A program made the translations under genes and the position numbers. A model generated the notes under the pieces. The model saw nothing but the letters and a program-made list of their open reading frames with translations. It was not told where the DNA came from and ran no database searches. Of a DNA stretch of 64,000 bases, positions 1 through 6,590 are shown in pieces (the first letter of the stretch is position 1; every line of letters starts with the position of its first letter). This stretch comes from Flavobacterium sharifuzzamanii (lineage in GTDB: Bacteria > Bacteroidota > Bacteroidia > Flavobacteriales > Flavobacteriaceae), in the NCBI RefSeq assembly GCF_003254585.1, contig NZ_QJGZ01000042.1, positions 434,001-498,000 of the forward strand. Reading direction: 5' to 3'.

Positions 1-1042
1 GAAGTGGTGTTAAAGAAACTCCTTTTTCCCACGGATTTCCAAAAACTAAACCATCTACTTTCTCAGCAAAACGTTTATTGAATTCTTCTCTAATAGACTC
101 ATGAACGTAAAGAACTTTTAACGCCGTACATCTTTGTCCATTAAAAGACAAGCTTCCTGTTATACATTCCTGAATAGCCAAATCTAAATCGGCATCTGGA
201 AGAATAATGGCTGGATTTTTTGCCTCTAAACCTAAAATCAAACGTAATCTATTTTTATTTGGATGTTGATCTTGTAAAGCAATCGCAGATTTACTGTTCC
301 CTATTAATGCCAAAACATCAATTTTTCCAGATTTCATAATCGGAGAAGCCACTTCGCGACCTCTTCCGTAAACGATATTGATTACACCTTTTGGAAAACT
401 GCTTCTGAAAGCTTCTAACAATGGCGAAATACATAAAACACCATGTTTAGCTGGTTTGAAGATTACCGTATTACCCATAATCAAGGCAGGAATCAGCAAT
501 GAGAAAGTTTCATTTAAAGGATAATTGTAAGGTCCAAGACATAAAACAACACCAAGAGGTCCACGACGAATCATGGCGTTTACTCCTTGTACTTTTTCGA
601 AGTGCGAACTGCGTCCGTTTAATTCTTTGTAACTTGCAATAGTATCATAAATATACTCTACAGTTCTGTCGAATTCTTTTTGCGAATCTCCTAATGATTT
701 CCCGATTTCCCACATTAAGTATTTCACTACTTCTTCGCGGGTTTCTTTCATTTGTTTCACAAATTTTTCCATGCATTTAATACGATCTACTACTTTCATA
801 GTCGGCCATAAGCCTTGTCCCATATCATATGCATTGGTAGCAGCTTCGACAACTTCTGCTGCTTCTTTTTCTCCCATAAAAGGAATAGATCCTAATAAAG
901 TCGGCGAATATTTTTCTGTTGAAGAAATAGTAGAAAACACAGGTGTGGTTTGCCCTGTCCATTGTTTCAATTCTCCATTTACAAGATAAGTATCTTGATT
1001 TATCAGACTATTGATCTGATATTCTTCTGGTATAAAACTCAT
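1..1042 (-). CDS. NADP-dependent glyceraldehyde-3-phosphate dehydrogenase-like aldehyde dehydrogenase (C-terminus off window)
   Basis: The minus strand reads MSFIPEEYQINSLI from an ATG at 1042 and stays open to base 1, so about 347 residues are visible and the C-terminus is missing. Aldehyde dehydrogenase superfamily features are present: the NAD(P)-binding region (GPLGVVLCLGPYNYPLNE, then IMGNTVIFKPAKHG) and the catalytic cysteine in SFNGQRCTA, encoded near 130-150. The resemblance is closest to the non-phosphorylating GapN type, which oxidises glyceraldehyde-3-phosphate directly to 3-phosphoglycerate and makes NADPH. That substrate is inferred from family likeness; another aldehyde is possible. 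It lies downstream of the rhodanese gene in the same direction, but a terminator-like hairpin separates them. Confidence 0.85.
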   Translation of the reverse strand, partial: MSFIPEEYQINSLINQDTYLVNGELKQWTGQTTPVFSTISSTEKYSPTLLGSIPFMGEKEAAEVVEAATNAYDMGQGLWPTMKVVDRIKCMEKFVKQMKETREEVVKYLMWEIGKSLGDSQKEFDRTVEYIYDTIASYKELNGRSSHFEKVQGVNAMIRRGPLGVVLCLGPYNYPLNETFSLLIPALIMGNTVIFKPAKHGVLCISPLLEAFRSSFPKGVINIVYGRGREVASPIMKSGKIDVLALIGNSKSAIALQDQHPNKNRLRLILGLEAKNPAIILPDADLDLAIQECITGSLSFNGQRCTALKVLYVHESIREEFNKRFAEKVDGLVFGNPWEKGVSLTPL

Positions 1043-1079
1043 AATTTGGTTATTTAATGGTCTGGTAATTCTATTTTCA

Positions 1080-1110
1080 AAAGAAAAAAGAGGCTTTTTT
1101 ATTGCCTCTT
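1080..1110 (-). terminator. Intrinsic terminator after the rhodanese gene
   Basis: The arms AAGAGGC (1088-1094) and GCCTCTT (1104-1110) form a 7-bp stem. Read on the minus strand the stem is followed by a T-rich run, as expected for a rho-independent terminator ending the rhodanese transcript before the dehydrogenase gene. Confidence 0.7.
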
Positions 1111-1116
1111 CTTCTT

Positions 1117-1428
1117 TTATGGTTGTACTGTTTCACCTTCCCAATCTAGGATTCCTCCAAGCAGATTGTAGGCGTTTTCTATACCTAACTCGTTCATAAT
1201 CTGGCATGCTTTTGCACTTCTAGCACCAGAACGGCAGTATACATAATAATTTTTATTTTTATCCAATTCTTCTATTTCATAGATAAATGCCTGCCCTTTA
1301 TTGATATCAATATTAAGAGCATTCTCAATGTAGCCATCATTAAATTCGTCTTCAGTTCTTACATCAAGTATAACTGCATTTTCGTCAGCCTCTAACTGAG
1401 CAACCCAATCTTCTTGTGATAAATTCAT
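1117..1428 (-). CDS. Single-domain rhodanese-like sulfurtransferase
   Basis: This 103-residue protein is a stand-alone rhodanese domain without a signal peptide. Visible features are VILDVRTEDEFNDGYIENALNIDI, the CH2-type opening of the fold, and the active-site loop YCRSGARS with the catalytic cysteine at about residue 65. Such proteins (PspE/GlpE class) carry a persulfide on that cysteine and pass sulfane sulfur between thiols. It is divergent from a Crp/Fnr regulator 360 bp away, which is followed by a TSUP exporter, so a role in sulfur handling fits the context. The physiological acceptor cannot be read from the sequence. Confidence 0.9.
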   Translation of the reverse strand: MNLSQEDWVAQLEADENAVILDVRTEDEFNDGYIENALNIDINKGQAFIYEIEELDKNKNYYVYCRSGARSAKACQIMNELGIENAYNLLGGILDWEGETVQP

Positions 1429-1666
1429 AATAAAATGTGTTTTTGTAAAATTACGACGTTTCTACATATAAAAAACGTACCAAATGCGATTTCGATTATT
1501 ATTCTCAGAAAACGTTTTAGAGAAAGTATTATAATCAGTGAATTACAAATTTAGTTACTATTTTTAAAAATTCAGCCTACAAAATCGATAGAAAATAGGA
1601 TTTCTTCATTTACACAGAAATACTCATAAATCTAGTTTTCTGATAATTATTCCCATCCCAAACCCT

Positions 1667-1674
1667 TATCTTTG
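1667..1674 (+). promoter_or_regulatory. Flavobacterial -7 box upstream of the Crp/Fnr gene
   Basis: TATCTTTG matches the Bacteroidota -7 consensus TAnnTTTG. A start here would give a leader of roughly 110 nt containing the inverted repeat at 1716-1776. No clear -33 TTG was seen at the right spacing. The rest of the 1429-1789 gap is AT-rich with nothing else recognised. Confidence 0.45.
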
Positions 1675-1715
1675 CAAATAATCATATATTTTAATTCTAT
1701 TTTGATAAAAATATT

Positions 1716-1776
1716 CACCACGAACTAGACTAACTCTTAAAAGTAAATTGGTGTGAATTAGTGTAATTCGTGGCAA
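1716..1776. repeat. Imperfect inverted repeat, CACGAA/TTCGTGG family
   Basis: The left arm CACCACGAACTAGACTAA pairs imperfectly with the right arm TTAGTGTAATTCGTGGC. The same word family (CCACGAATT...AATTCGTGG) recurs at 6546-6583, 24026-24089, 34479-34694 and 60948-60998. It lies in the untranslated leader directly before the Crp-type gene. Confidence 0.7.
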
Positions 1777-1789
1777 AAAAAACTATAAA

Positions 1790-2425
1790 ATGCAGCATTC
1801 ATTAAAAACCATATTCCCTAATTTCTCAAACGAGCTTATCACTACAATAGAAGAAAACGGGAGTCTTCAGGATTTTGAAGCCGGAACAATTTTAATGCGT
1901 ACCGGACAGTACATTAAAAATACCGTTTTGATTATTAAAGGTAAAATCAAAATCTATCGCGAAGGTGAAGATGGCGGAGAGTTTTTAATGTATTATTTAC
2001 AACCTGGTCAAGCCTGTGCCATCTCTATGATCTGCACTGCTAAAAGCGAAAAAAGCCAAATAATGGCAAAAGTAGTTGAAGATGCTACTGTGATGATGAT
2101 TCCTCTGCAATTGATGGACAAATGGATGATGGAGCACCGTTCTTGGTACGAATTTGTAATTGAAACCTACCGAAGCCGTTTTGAAGAAGTTCTCGAAGTA
2201 GTTGACAATATCGCTTTCCGTTCTATGGACGAAAGATTAGAGTTTTACTTAAAACGTCATTCTGATGCCTGTGGCTGTTCTGAAGTGAATCTTTCGCACC
2301 AAGAAATCGCAACCGAATTAAATACTTCTCGAGAAGTAGTTTCCAGATTACTCAAAAAAATGGAACAGCGCGGTTTGGTAAAACTCAACCGAAACCAGAT
2401 TGAATTGCTTAATTTTAACCATTAA
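1790..2425 (+). CDS. Crp/Fnr-family transcriptional regulator
   Basis: The 211-residue protein has an N-terminal cyclic-nucleotide-binding-like beta-roll (about 20-110), a long dimerisation helix (about 112-140) and a C-terminal winged helix with the recognition motif LSHQEIATELNTSREVVSRL (168-187). It has no N-terminal Fe-S cysteine cluster of the Fnr kind, but it has two cysteine pairs: C76/C82 in the beta-roll and C161/C163 (ACGCSE) just before the winged helix. The next gene is a TSUP permease and the divergent gene a rhodanese, so it may control sulfur or redox genes. The ligand is unknown and thiol sensing is an inference. The stop codon lies inside the repeat at 2416-2525. Confidence 0.88.
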   Translation: MQHSLKTIFPNFSNELITTIEENGSLQDFEAGTILMRTGQYIKNTVLIIKGKIKIYREGEDGGEFLMYYLQPGQACAISMICTAKSEKSQIMAKVVEDATVMMIPLQLMDKWMMEHRSWYEFVIETYRSRFEEVLEVVDNIAFRSMDERLEFYLKRHSDACGCSEVNLSHQEIATELNTSREVVSRLLKKMEQRGLVKLNRNQIELLNFNH

Positions 2426-2525
2426 GATATTAAGTTAATTAAGTTTGATCGCTTAATATTACTTAACCTTTAAAAGCATCATTAAGAAAGCATAGCTTAA
2501 TTTCCTTAATATCTTAATGGTAAAA
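2416..2525. repeat. Long inverted repeat, ACCATTAAGATATTAAG family, copy 1
   Basis: The left end ACCATTAAGATATTAAG and right end CTTAATATCTTAATGGT are nearly perfect complements about 75 nt apart, with further TTAA-rich words between. The second copy is at 11675-11790. The last codons and stop of the Crp-type gene (CAT TAA) are supplied by the left arm. It may act as a transcription or decay barrier. Confidence 0.85.
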
Positions 2526-2598
2526 TTATTTTAGGTCTGTGATAAATGTTACTGTAGGATTCTAATTTCCGAAGCAACTTTGCATTAAAATAAATGCA

Positions 2599-3384
2599 AT
2601 GGAATATTTAGGTTTTTTCGCTTCAATCGTAATTGGAATCACACTTGGCTTAATTGGCGGAGGTGGTTCTATTCTGACAATTCCAATTTTAGTTTATTTG
2701 TTTAAAGTCAATCCCGATCAAGCTACTTCTTATTCCCTATTTATTGTTGGATTAACAGCATTATTTGGAAGTTATAGCCATTATAAAATGGGAAATTTAA
2801 AACTGAAATCGGCTTTGTACTTTGCAGTTCCTTCTGTTATTTCGATTTTGATAATACGTGAAGTAATTTTTCCTCAAATTGCATCGACTTTGTTTTCTGT
2901 TGCTTCCTATACCGTTTCAAAAGATTTTCTGATTATGATCATCTTTTCCGTTTTGATGATTACGGCAGCAATTTCGATGATAAAAAAAAATCAGCCTGAA
3001 ATAAAATCAACGGAAACCAATTATTTGCAACTAAGCCTGATTGGATTTTTGGTCGGAATCGTAACTGGTTTTCTAGGCGCTGGCGGCGGATTCTTAATTA
3101 TTCCTGCTCTGCTTTTTTTCGCCAATCTTCCAATGAAACAAGCTGTTGGAACTTCATTATTGATTATTACCATTAATTCATCAATAGGTTTTGCGGGCGA
3201 TTTATATATCGGAACCCCAATAAATTACACTTTTTTATTAAGCGTTTCTGCAATGGCCTTAATCGGAATGCTTGTTGGAAGCCAGCTTTCAAAAAAAATA
3301 GACGGTACAAAATTAAAACCTCTTTTTGGATGGTTTGTCCTCGTAATGGGATTTTACATCATTACCAAAGAAGTTTTATTTTAA
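2599..3384 (+). CDS. TSUP-family (TauE/SafE) membrane permease
   Basis: This 261-residue integral membrane protein has the duplicated TSUP architecture. The first half carries GITLGLIGGGGSILTIPILVYL (about 13-34) and the second half GIVTGFLGAGGGFLIIPALLFF (about 153-174), the paired glycine-rich signature of the family, with about eight hydrophobic segments. TSUP proteins export or import small sulfur-containing anions such as sulfite or sulfoacetate, or other organic anions. It follows the Crp-type regulator on the same strand, separated by an inverted repeat. Sulfite or a related anion is the likely cargo from context only. Confidence 0.88.
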   Translation: MEYLGFFASIVIGITLGLIGGGGSILTIPILVYLFKVNPDQATSYSLFIVGLTALFGSYSHYKMGNLKLKSALYFAVPSVISILIIREVIFPQIASTLFSVASYTVSKDFLIMIIFSVLMITAAISMIKKNQPEIKSTETNYLQLSLIGFLVGIVTGFLGAGGGFLIIPALLFFANLPMKQAVGTSLLIITINSSIGFAGDLYIGTPINYTFLLSVSAMALIGMLVGSQLSKKIDGTKLKPLFGWFVLVMGFYIITKEVLF

Positions 3385-3400
3385 TAGAACTCATAAATTT

Positions 3401-3462
3401 TATTTAGTTTCACTTGTAGAGTAATCTTTGTCAAAGCCTAACACTTTGACAAAGATGAAACT
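3401..3462. terminator. Bidirectional hairpin terminator between convergent genes
   Basis: The perfect 13-bp arms ATCTTTGTCAAAG (3424-3436) and CTTTGACAAAGAT (3444-3456) are flanked by a second complementary pair, TTAGTTTCA and TGAAACTAA. It separates the TSUP gene from the convergent XRE regulator and would serve both strands. Confidence 0.7.
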
Positions 3463-3469
3463 AAAACCT

Positions 3470-3880
3470 TCAAATTGTTCCAAACTTATCTTTATAACGT
3501 TCCAGCTCAATTTCGGTTCTCGAAAGCAGTTTTTCTAATAATTGAATTTTGTCTTCATAAAGCTCTTTTAGAATCGAAGAATTATCGGCATTAATCAAAA
3601 TACTGCCATTATTATTTCCTGTGATTTTATTAAAACTATTAAAGTACTTATCGTATTCAAAACTAATTATATCCTCAACGCTGACATCTAAAATCCTTCC
3701 TATTTCAACCAATTTTTCGTAACTCAAAGAAGTCTTTCCTTTTTCAATTTTACTGTAACCCGCCTGAGTTACACCTAATCTTTCTGCCATATATTCTTGA
3801 GTGTAATTTTTTAACTCTCTAATGTTTCTAATCTTGTTTTTAATTGTTGTGGCCATAATTTTATTCTGATTTGAGGTCAT
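3470..3880 (-). CDS. XRE-family HTH regulator with C-terminal coiled coil
   Basis: The 136-residue protein has an N-terminal HTH_3 domain: IRNIRELKNYTQEYMAERLG, then VTQAGYSKIEKGKTSLSYEKLVEIGRILDV (about 18-70). A linker leads to a charged helix, LKELYEDKIQLLEKLLSRTEIELERYKDK (about 103-132), probably a dimerising coiled coil. It has the same plan as the XRE protein at 4994-5407 and is probably a paralogue. An internal ATG at 3856 (MATTIKNKIRN) aligns better with that paralogue's start, so the true protein may be eight residues shorter. No restriction or toxin partner is adjacent. Its target is unknown, and a perfect inverted repeat lies directly upstream. Confidence 0.85.
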   Translation of the reverse strand: MTSNQNKIMATTIKNKIRNIRELKNYTQEYMAERLGVTQAGYSKIEKGKTSLSYEKLVEIGRILDVSVEDIISFEYDKYFNSFNKITGNNNGSILINADNSSILKELYEDKIQLLEKLLSRTEIELERYKDKFGTI

Positions 3881-3927
3881 GTATAGCTAAAACAGCCAGC
3901 CGCTAATTTCTAACGACTTAGCTATAC
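3881..3927. promoter_or_regulatory. Perfect inverted repeat before the XRE gene, possible operator
   Basis: GTATAGCTAA (3881-3890) and TTAGCTATAC (3918-3927) are exact 10-bp complements with centres 37 bp apart. The repeat touches the upstream ATG of the XRE gene on its 5' side. This is the expected place for autoregulation by a dimeric XRE repressor, but it could instead fold in RNA. Confidence 0.45.
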
Positions 3928-4025
3928 TTCTTTTGGGTATTTTAACGCTTCATAAATAAAAAAATATGATACAGCGTTTCGTTAATATTTTCTTTTAGTA
4001 ATGAAATAATCGTACATCAAAGCTG

Positions 4026-4083
4026 CCATTATGAAACAAAGTCATAATGGGAAATAGCAAACTCAAACATCTTTGATTTTTTT
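4026..4083. terminator. Hairpin between the XRE and membrane-protein genes
   Basis: CCATTATGA and TCATAATGG (about 4026-4050) form a 9-bp stem, and an outer ATCAAAG...CTTTGAT pair frames the region, ending in a T run on the plus strand. It sits just past the stop of the minus-strand gene at 4085-4489. Assignment as its terminator is tentative. Confidence 0.4.
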
Positions 4084-4084
4084 G

Positions 4085-4489
4085 TTAGACAGTTCTTTTT
4101 ACACTTCTTTCAAACTGAAGATCCAAATAGTAATCTATCTGCTTTCCAACCAATGCACGATCTTTTGGTGCGATTTTAGTTTTTATTTCTTTACGATAAA
4201 TATCTTTAACAAAAAGAAAATATACAAATTCTGCTTTATCGCTAAACCACAATGCCACAATCAATGCATAACTTAAAACCGCAGAAATAACGTAATGCAG
4301 GTCGGTTAGATTAGAAAATAGCATACAGTAATATGCAGTGGCAGTTACGGCAATAAAACAGCCATTTTCAAGAAAATACTTTCTCTTTTTTTTGAGCAGT
4401 CCAAGTTCTTTAATTTCGTCAAATTGATACTGCCAATTCTTAGATTTGTAACGAAATCTAACCTCATCGGAAAAAATTGTTAAAGGCAT
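4085..4489 (-). CDS. Small membrane protein of unknown function
   Basis: I do not recognise this 134-residue protein. The N-terminal 40 residues (MPLTIFSDEVRFRYKSKNWQ...) are soluble and basic, with a KKKRK cluster before the first membrane segment. Two hydrophobic helices follow, around 42-62 and 66-84, then a basic C-terminal tail. The order resembles small Bacteroidota proteins with a cytoplasmic beta-rich head and a two-helix hairpin. The gene is single, on the same strand as the neighbouring XRE regulators, and has an ordinary length for a real gene. Confidence 0.6.
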   Translation of the reverse strand: MPLTIFSDEVRFRYKSKNWQYQFDEIKELGLLKKKRKYFLENGCFIAVTATAYYCMLFSNLTDLHYVISAVLSYALIVALWFSDKAEFVYFLFVKDIYRKEIKTKIAPKDRALVGKQIDYYLDLQFERSVKRTV

Positions 4490-4709
4490 AATTTAAGTAG
4501 GTAAATATAGCTTTACGCTTTTTAGTAAAAATAAATTGCTAAAAATTCTTTAGGGGAAAAAATTCTTAGATACGCAATATTAAGCATTAACTGCTTTTTT
4601 TTCTTACAATACAGCTTATAGAATATAACTATCGGTTGTAATTCAATCTTTTGTAAAAATTATCATACACTTTTAACTACTAAAATATATTTATTTTTAG
4701 AAGATAATA

Positions 4710-4798
4710 ATTTGGGCGTTTCCTTCGGCCGGGCTATCCGCTATATCTTTTTGTTTTTAAAGAAAAAACAAAAAGGATACCGCTTCTATCCCTAACGC
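4710..4798. repeat. Imperfect inverted repeat, GGGCGTTTCC...CCCTAACGC type
   Basis: The arm holding GGGCTATCCGCTATATCTTTTTG is broadly complementary to the downstream arm CAAAAAGGATACCGCTTCTATCCC, across an A/T loop near 4757-4770. G+C is markedly higher than in the surrounding DNA. I believe similar words occur widely between Flavobacterium genes, but I assign no function. The remainder of the 4490-4993 gap is AT-rich, apart from the element at 4840-4971. Confidence 0.6.
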
Positions 4799-4839
4799 AA
4801 ACTCAGGTAAAATGACGTCTTGTCTTTAATATTTTCAAT

Positions 4840-4971
4840 CAATTGCCTCCAGCTTTAGCTGGAGGTAAACAAATGTATATATAAAAAGGGCTTTAGCCAA
4901 AACTGGAAAGTTTGGCTAAAGCCCAATTCAAATTAAAACAAAAAACCTCCAGTTAAAACTGGAGGCAATTG
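4840..4971. repeat. Triple-hairpin dispersed element, CCTCCAGCTTTAGCTGGAGG family, copy 1
   Basis: The element opens with CAATTGCCTCC and closes with GGAGGCAATTG. Each end is itself a palindrome (CCTCCAGCTTTAGCTGGAGG; CCTCCAGTTAAAACTGGAGG). Between them GGGCTTTAGCCAAA pairs with TTTGGCTAAAGCCC. The three stem-loops and complementary termini resemble REP/MITE-type elements. The second copy (6404-6532) is in the same orientation. No transposase or RAYT gene is in the window. Confidence 0.85.
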
Positions 4972-4993
4972 ATTTTTATCTTTTTGTTTTCTA

Positions 4994-5407
4994 TTATTTT
5001 TTTAGCAGTTTTTCTAAATATTCTACTTTTTCTTTTTCTGCTTGAACTAAAGCTTTTTCAGCCTGAACCAAACGTTCATAAAGTTCAACCATTTTATCTA
5101 GAGGATTAAAAGTAAAGATTGGTCCAGATGCACCTTGACCATTACTTGCACTATTATCGTAAAAATTATTAAAGAAGTTAAAAACAGATTCTTCTGAAAA
5201 ATTTTCAATTGCTTCAACTGTTACACCAAGTGCTTTTGCAATTTCTGTCAGCTTTTCACTATCAACTTTTTCGCTCGATTCAATATTAGAAACAGTTTGC
5301 TGGCTTAGACCAATTGCAATTGCCAAAGCTTCTTGTTTCATTCCTTTAAGCTCTCTAATTCGGCTTATGTTTCTTCCTATATGTTTTGGTTTTGCTGTTG
5401 TGCTCAT
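4994..5407 (-). CDS. XRE-family HTH regulator with C-terminal coiled coil (paralogue)
   Basis: The 137-residue protein has an HTH_3 domain at about 12-65 (ISRIRELKGMKQEALAIAIGLSQQTVSNIESS, then KLTEIAKALGVTVEAI), a low-complexity Asn/Ser/Gly linker (about 80-95), and a heptad-rich C-terminal helix (YERLVQAEKALVQAEKEKVEYLEKLLKK). Architecture and N-terminus (MSTTAKPKHIGRNISRIRELKG) parallel the regulator at 3470-3880. A -7 box lies only five bases before the ATG, so the mRNA may have almost no leader. The gene lies just downstream of the triple-hairpin element at 4840-4971. Regulatory targets are not evident. Confidence 0.85.
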   Translation of the reverse strand: MSTTAKPKHIGRNISRIRELKGMKQEALAIAIGLSQQTVSNIESSEKVDSEKLTEIAKALGVTVEAIENFSEESVFNFFNNFYDNSASNGQGASGPIFTFNPLDKMVELYERLVQAEKALVQAEKEKVEYLEKLLKK

Positions 5408-5411
5408 AATT

Positions 5412-5419
5412 CAAAGATA
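5412..5419 (-). promoter_or_regulatory. -7 box implying a near-leaderless XRE transcript
   Basis: On the minus strand TATCTTTG ends five bases before the ATG at 5407. Given usual -7 to start-site spacing in Bacteroidota, transcription would begin at or next to the start codon. Confidence 0.45.
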
Positions 5420-5477
5420 TTTAAAATTCTCGAGAAATTATTTGATTCGTAAAAATACAAGTTTTTCGTACTAATGC

Positions 5478-5545
5478 AAAAAGCCATAATCTAACTTTAT
5501 GATTTTGTCTAAAGCCAAATTGACATTAAAATAAAAACTTCACCT
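5478..5545. repeat. Possible decayed third copy of the triple-hairpin element
   Basis: TCTAAAGCCAAATTGACATTAAAATAAAAAC resembles the internal stretch GGCTAAAGCCCAATTCAAATTAAAACAAAAAC of the two intact copies, at the same order and spacing. The terminal palindromes are not recognisable. It lies between those copies, at the 3' end of the minus-strand gene at 5540. Confidence 0.4.
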
Positions 5546-6391
5546 CAATTCATAAGTCCACTTTGACGTCTTCTCATCAAAATCTACAGAAATATAAGCC
5601 ATGTAATCAACAGCAATTTGTGTTACTTTACTTCTTTTTAGTTCCCAACTCTTTGCTTTTTTGAGCAATTCTGTAGCATAAATTTCAAATTCTGTTATAG
5701 GTCTTTTACTTTTTACATTAAATTCTGTCATTAAACCAAAATTCGGATCAATTTTAAAATCCTCAGAAGATTTATGCCAATCAAAAAAATTAAAAACAGA
5801 AACTAATTCTCCTTTTTTATTGATGTACAATGCAAAAAGTCCTAATGGTTTATCAGATTTTATAGCTTTCGCATCTTTAAAAATGGAGTCGAGATTGGTA
5901 ATTGGTTTCGTAGCATTAAATTCATTGTTCACAGTATAATCAAGATCATAGATGTAGTTATCTAATTTAAATTCATTTCCATGATCCAACACCTTTTGCA
6001 GACGAGGATCAATTCCTCTTTCCCGAATAACTTGCGAATTGGAACAGATTATACCAAAATATAATTTTCTGCCTTTTCCATGTGCAAAAACAAGCCATTC
6101 TTGATTTAAATATGCTTCTTTATAGCAAGAATCCCACATACCCTTTTTTTGATAATCAAATGTAAATGACATTTCTTTCGGAATCTTATCTTTTTTATAG
6201 TTTGCAAGCACTTTAAATTTAACGGTATAAGTTGCTGAATCTTTACTAATGGTTTTATTTGTAATTATTCCCTTAAATACATGTTTTGATGCATAAAATT
6301 CTAATATTGGTTTAGGTATATCACAACTGCAAGCAATTGCTTTTATACATACAAATAAGAAAATAAGTAACGTTAATATTTGTTTTTTCAT
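5540..6391 (-). CDS. Secreted protein with N-terminal CSC motif, function unknown
   Basis: The chosen ATG at 6391 gives 283 residues beginning MKKQILTLLIFLFVCIKAIACSC, a clear signal peptide. A longer reading from 6529 adds 46 residues that merely translate the dispersed repeat at 6404-6532, so it is rejected. The mature start ACSCDIPKPILEFYASKHVFKGII recalls netrin/TIMP-like (NTR) folds, in which an N-terminal CxC packs against an OB-like barrel. Two further cysteines (MWDSCYKE and IICSNS) could form disulfides. The second half has no recognised domain. It lies between two same-orientation copies of a dispersed element. The NTR-like call is tentative. Confidence 0.65.
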   Translation of the reverse strand: MKKQILTLLIFLFVCIKAIACSCDIPKPILEFYASKHVFKGIITNKTISKDSATYTVKFKVLANYKKDKIPKEMSFTFDYQKKGMWDSCYKEAYLNQEWLVFAHGKGRKLYFGIICSNSQVIRERGIDPRLQKVLDHGNEFKLDNYIYDLDYTVNNEFNATKPITNLDSIFKDAKAIKSDKPLGLFALYINKKGELVSVFNFFDWHKSSEDFKIDPNFGLMTEFNVKSKRPITEFEIYATELLKKAKSWELKRSKVTQIAVDYMAYISVDFDEKTSKWTYELR

Positions 6392-6403
6392 AGCTGTTTT
6401 CTG

Positions 6404-6532
6404 AATTGTCTCCAGCTTTAGCTGGAGATAAACAAATGTATACAAAAAAGGCTTTAGCCAAAAAACACAAAGTTTGGCTAAAGCCCAATTCAAATTAAAA
6501 CAAAAACCTCCAGCTAAAGCTGGAGCCAATTG
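6404..6532. repeat. Triple-hairpin dispersed element, copy 2
   Basis: It has the same layout and orientation as the copy at 4840-4971: terminal palindromes TCTCCAGCTTTAGCTGGAGA and CTCCAGCTAAAGCTGGAG, with an internal GGCTTTAGCCAAA / TTTGGCTAAAGCC hairpin. The two copies differ by small substitutions and a shorter spacer. They bracket an XRE regulator and a secreted protein. Confidence 0.85.
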
Positions 6533-6545
6533 ATTATACTTTCAA

Positions 6546-6583
6546 ATATTAATTCGTGAAAATTAGTGTAATTAGTGGCAAAC
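6546..6583. repeat. Fragment of the CACGAA/TTCGTGG repeat family
   Basis: ATTAATTCGTGAAAATTAGTG followed by TAATTAGTGGCAAAC matches the right-arm word of the family at 1716-1776. No convincing left arm is nearby, so it is probably a partial copy. It lies just beyond the cydB stop. Confidence 0.5.
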
Positions 6584-6590
6584 AAAAAAA

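Noticed and set aside
771..989. 72-codon frame on the plus strand
   Set aside because: It is the antisense of the partial aldehyde dehydrogenase, which has catalytic motifs.
4840..6532. Composite transposon framed by the triple-hairpin elements
   Set aside because: No transposase, no target duplication that I can see, and the enclosed genes are not typical cargo. Direct dispersed copies explain it more simply.
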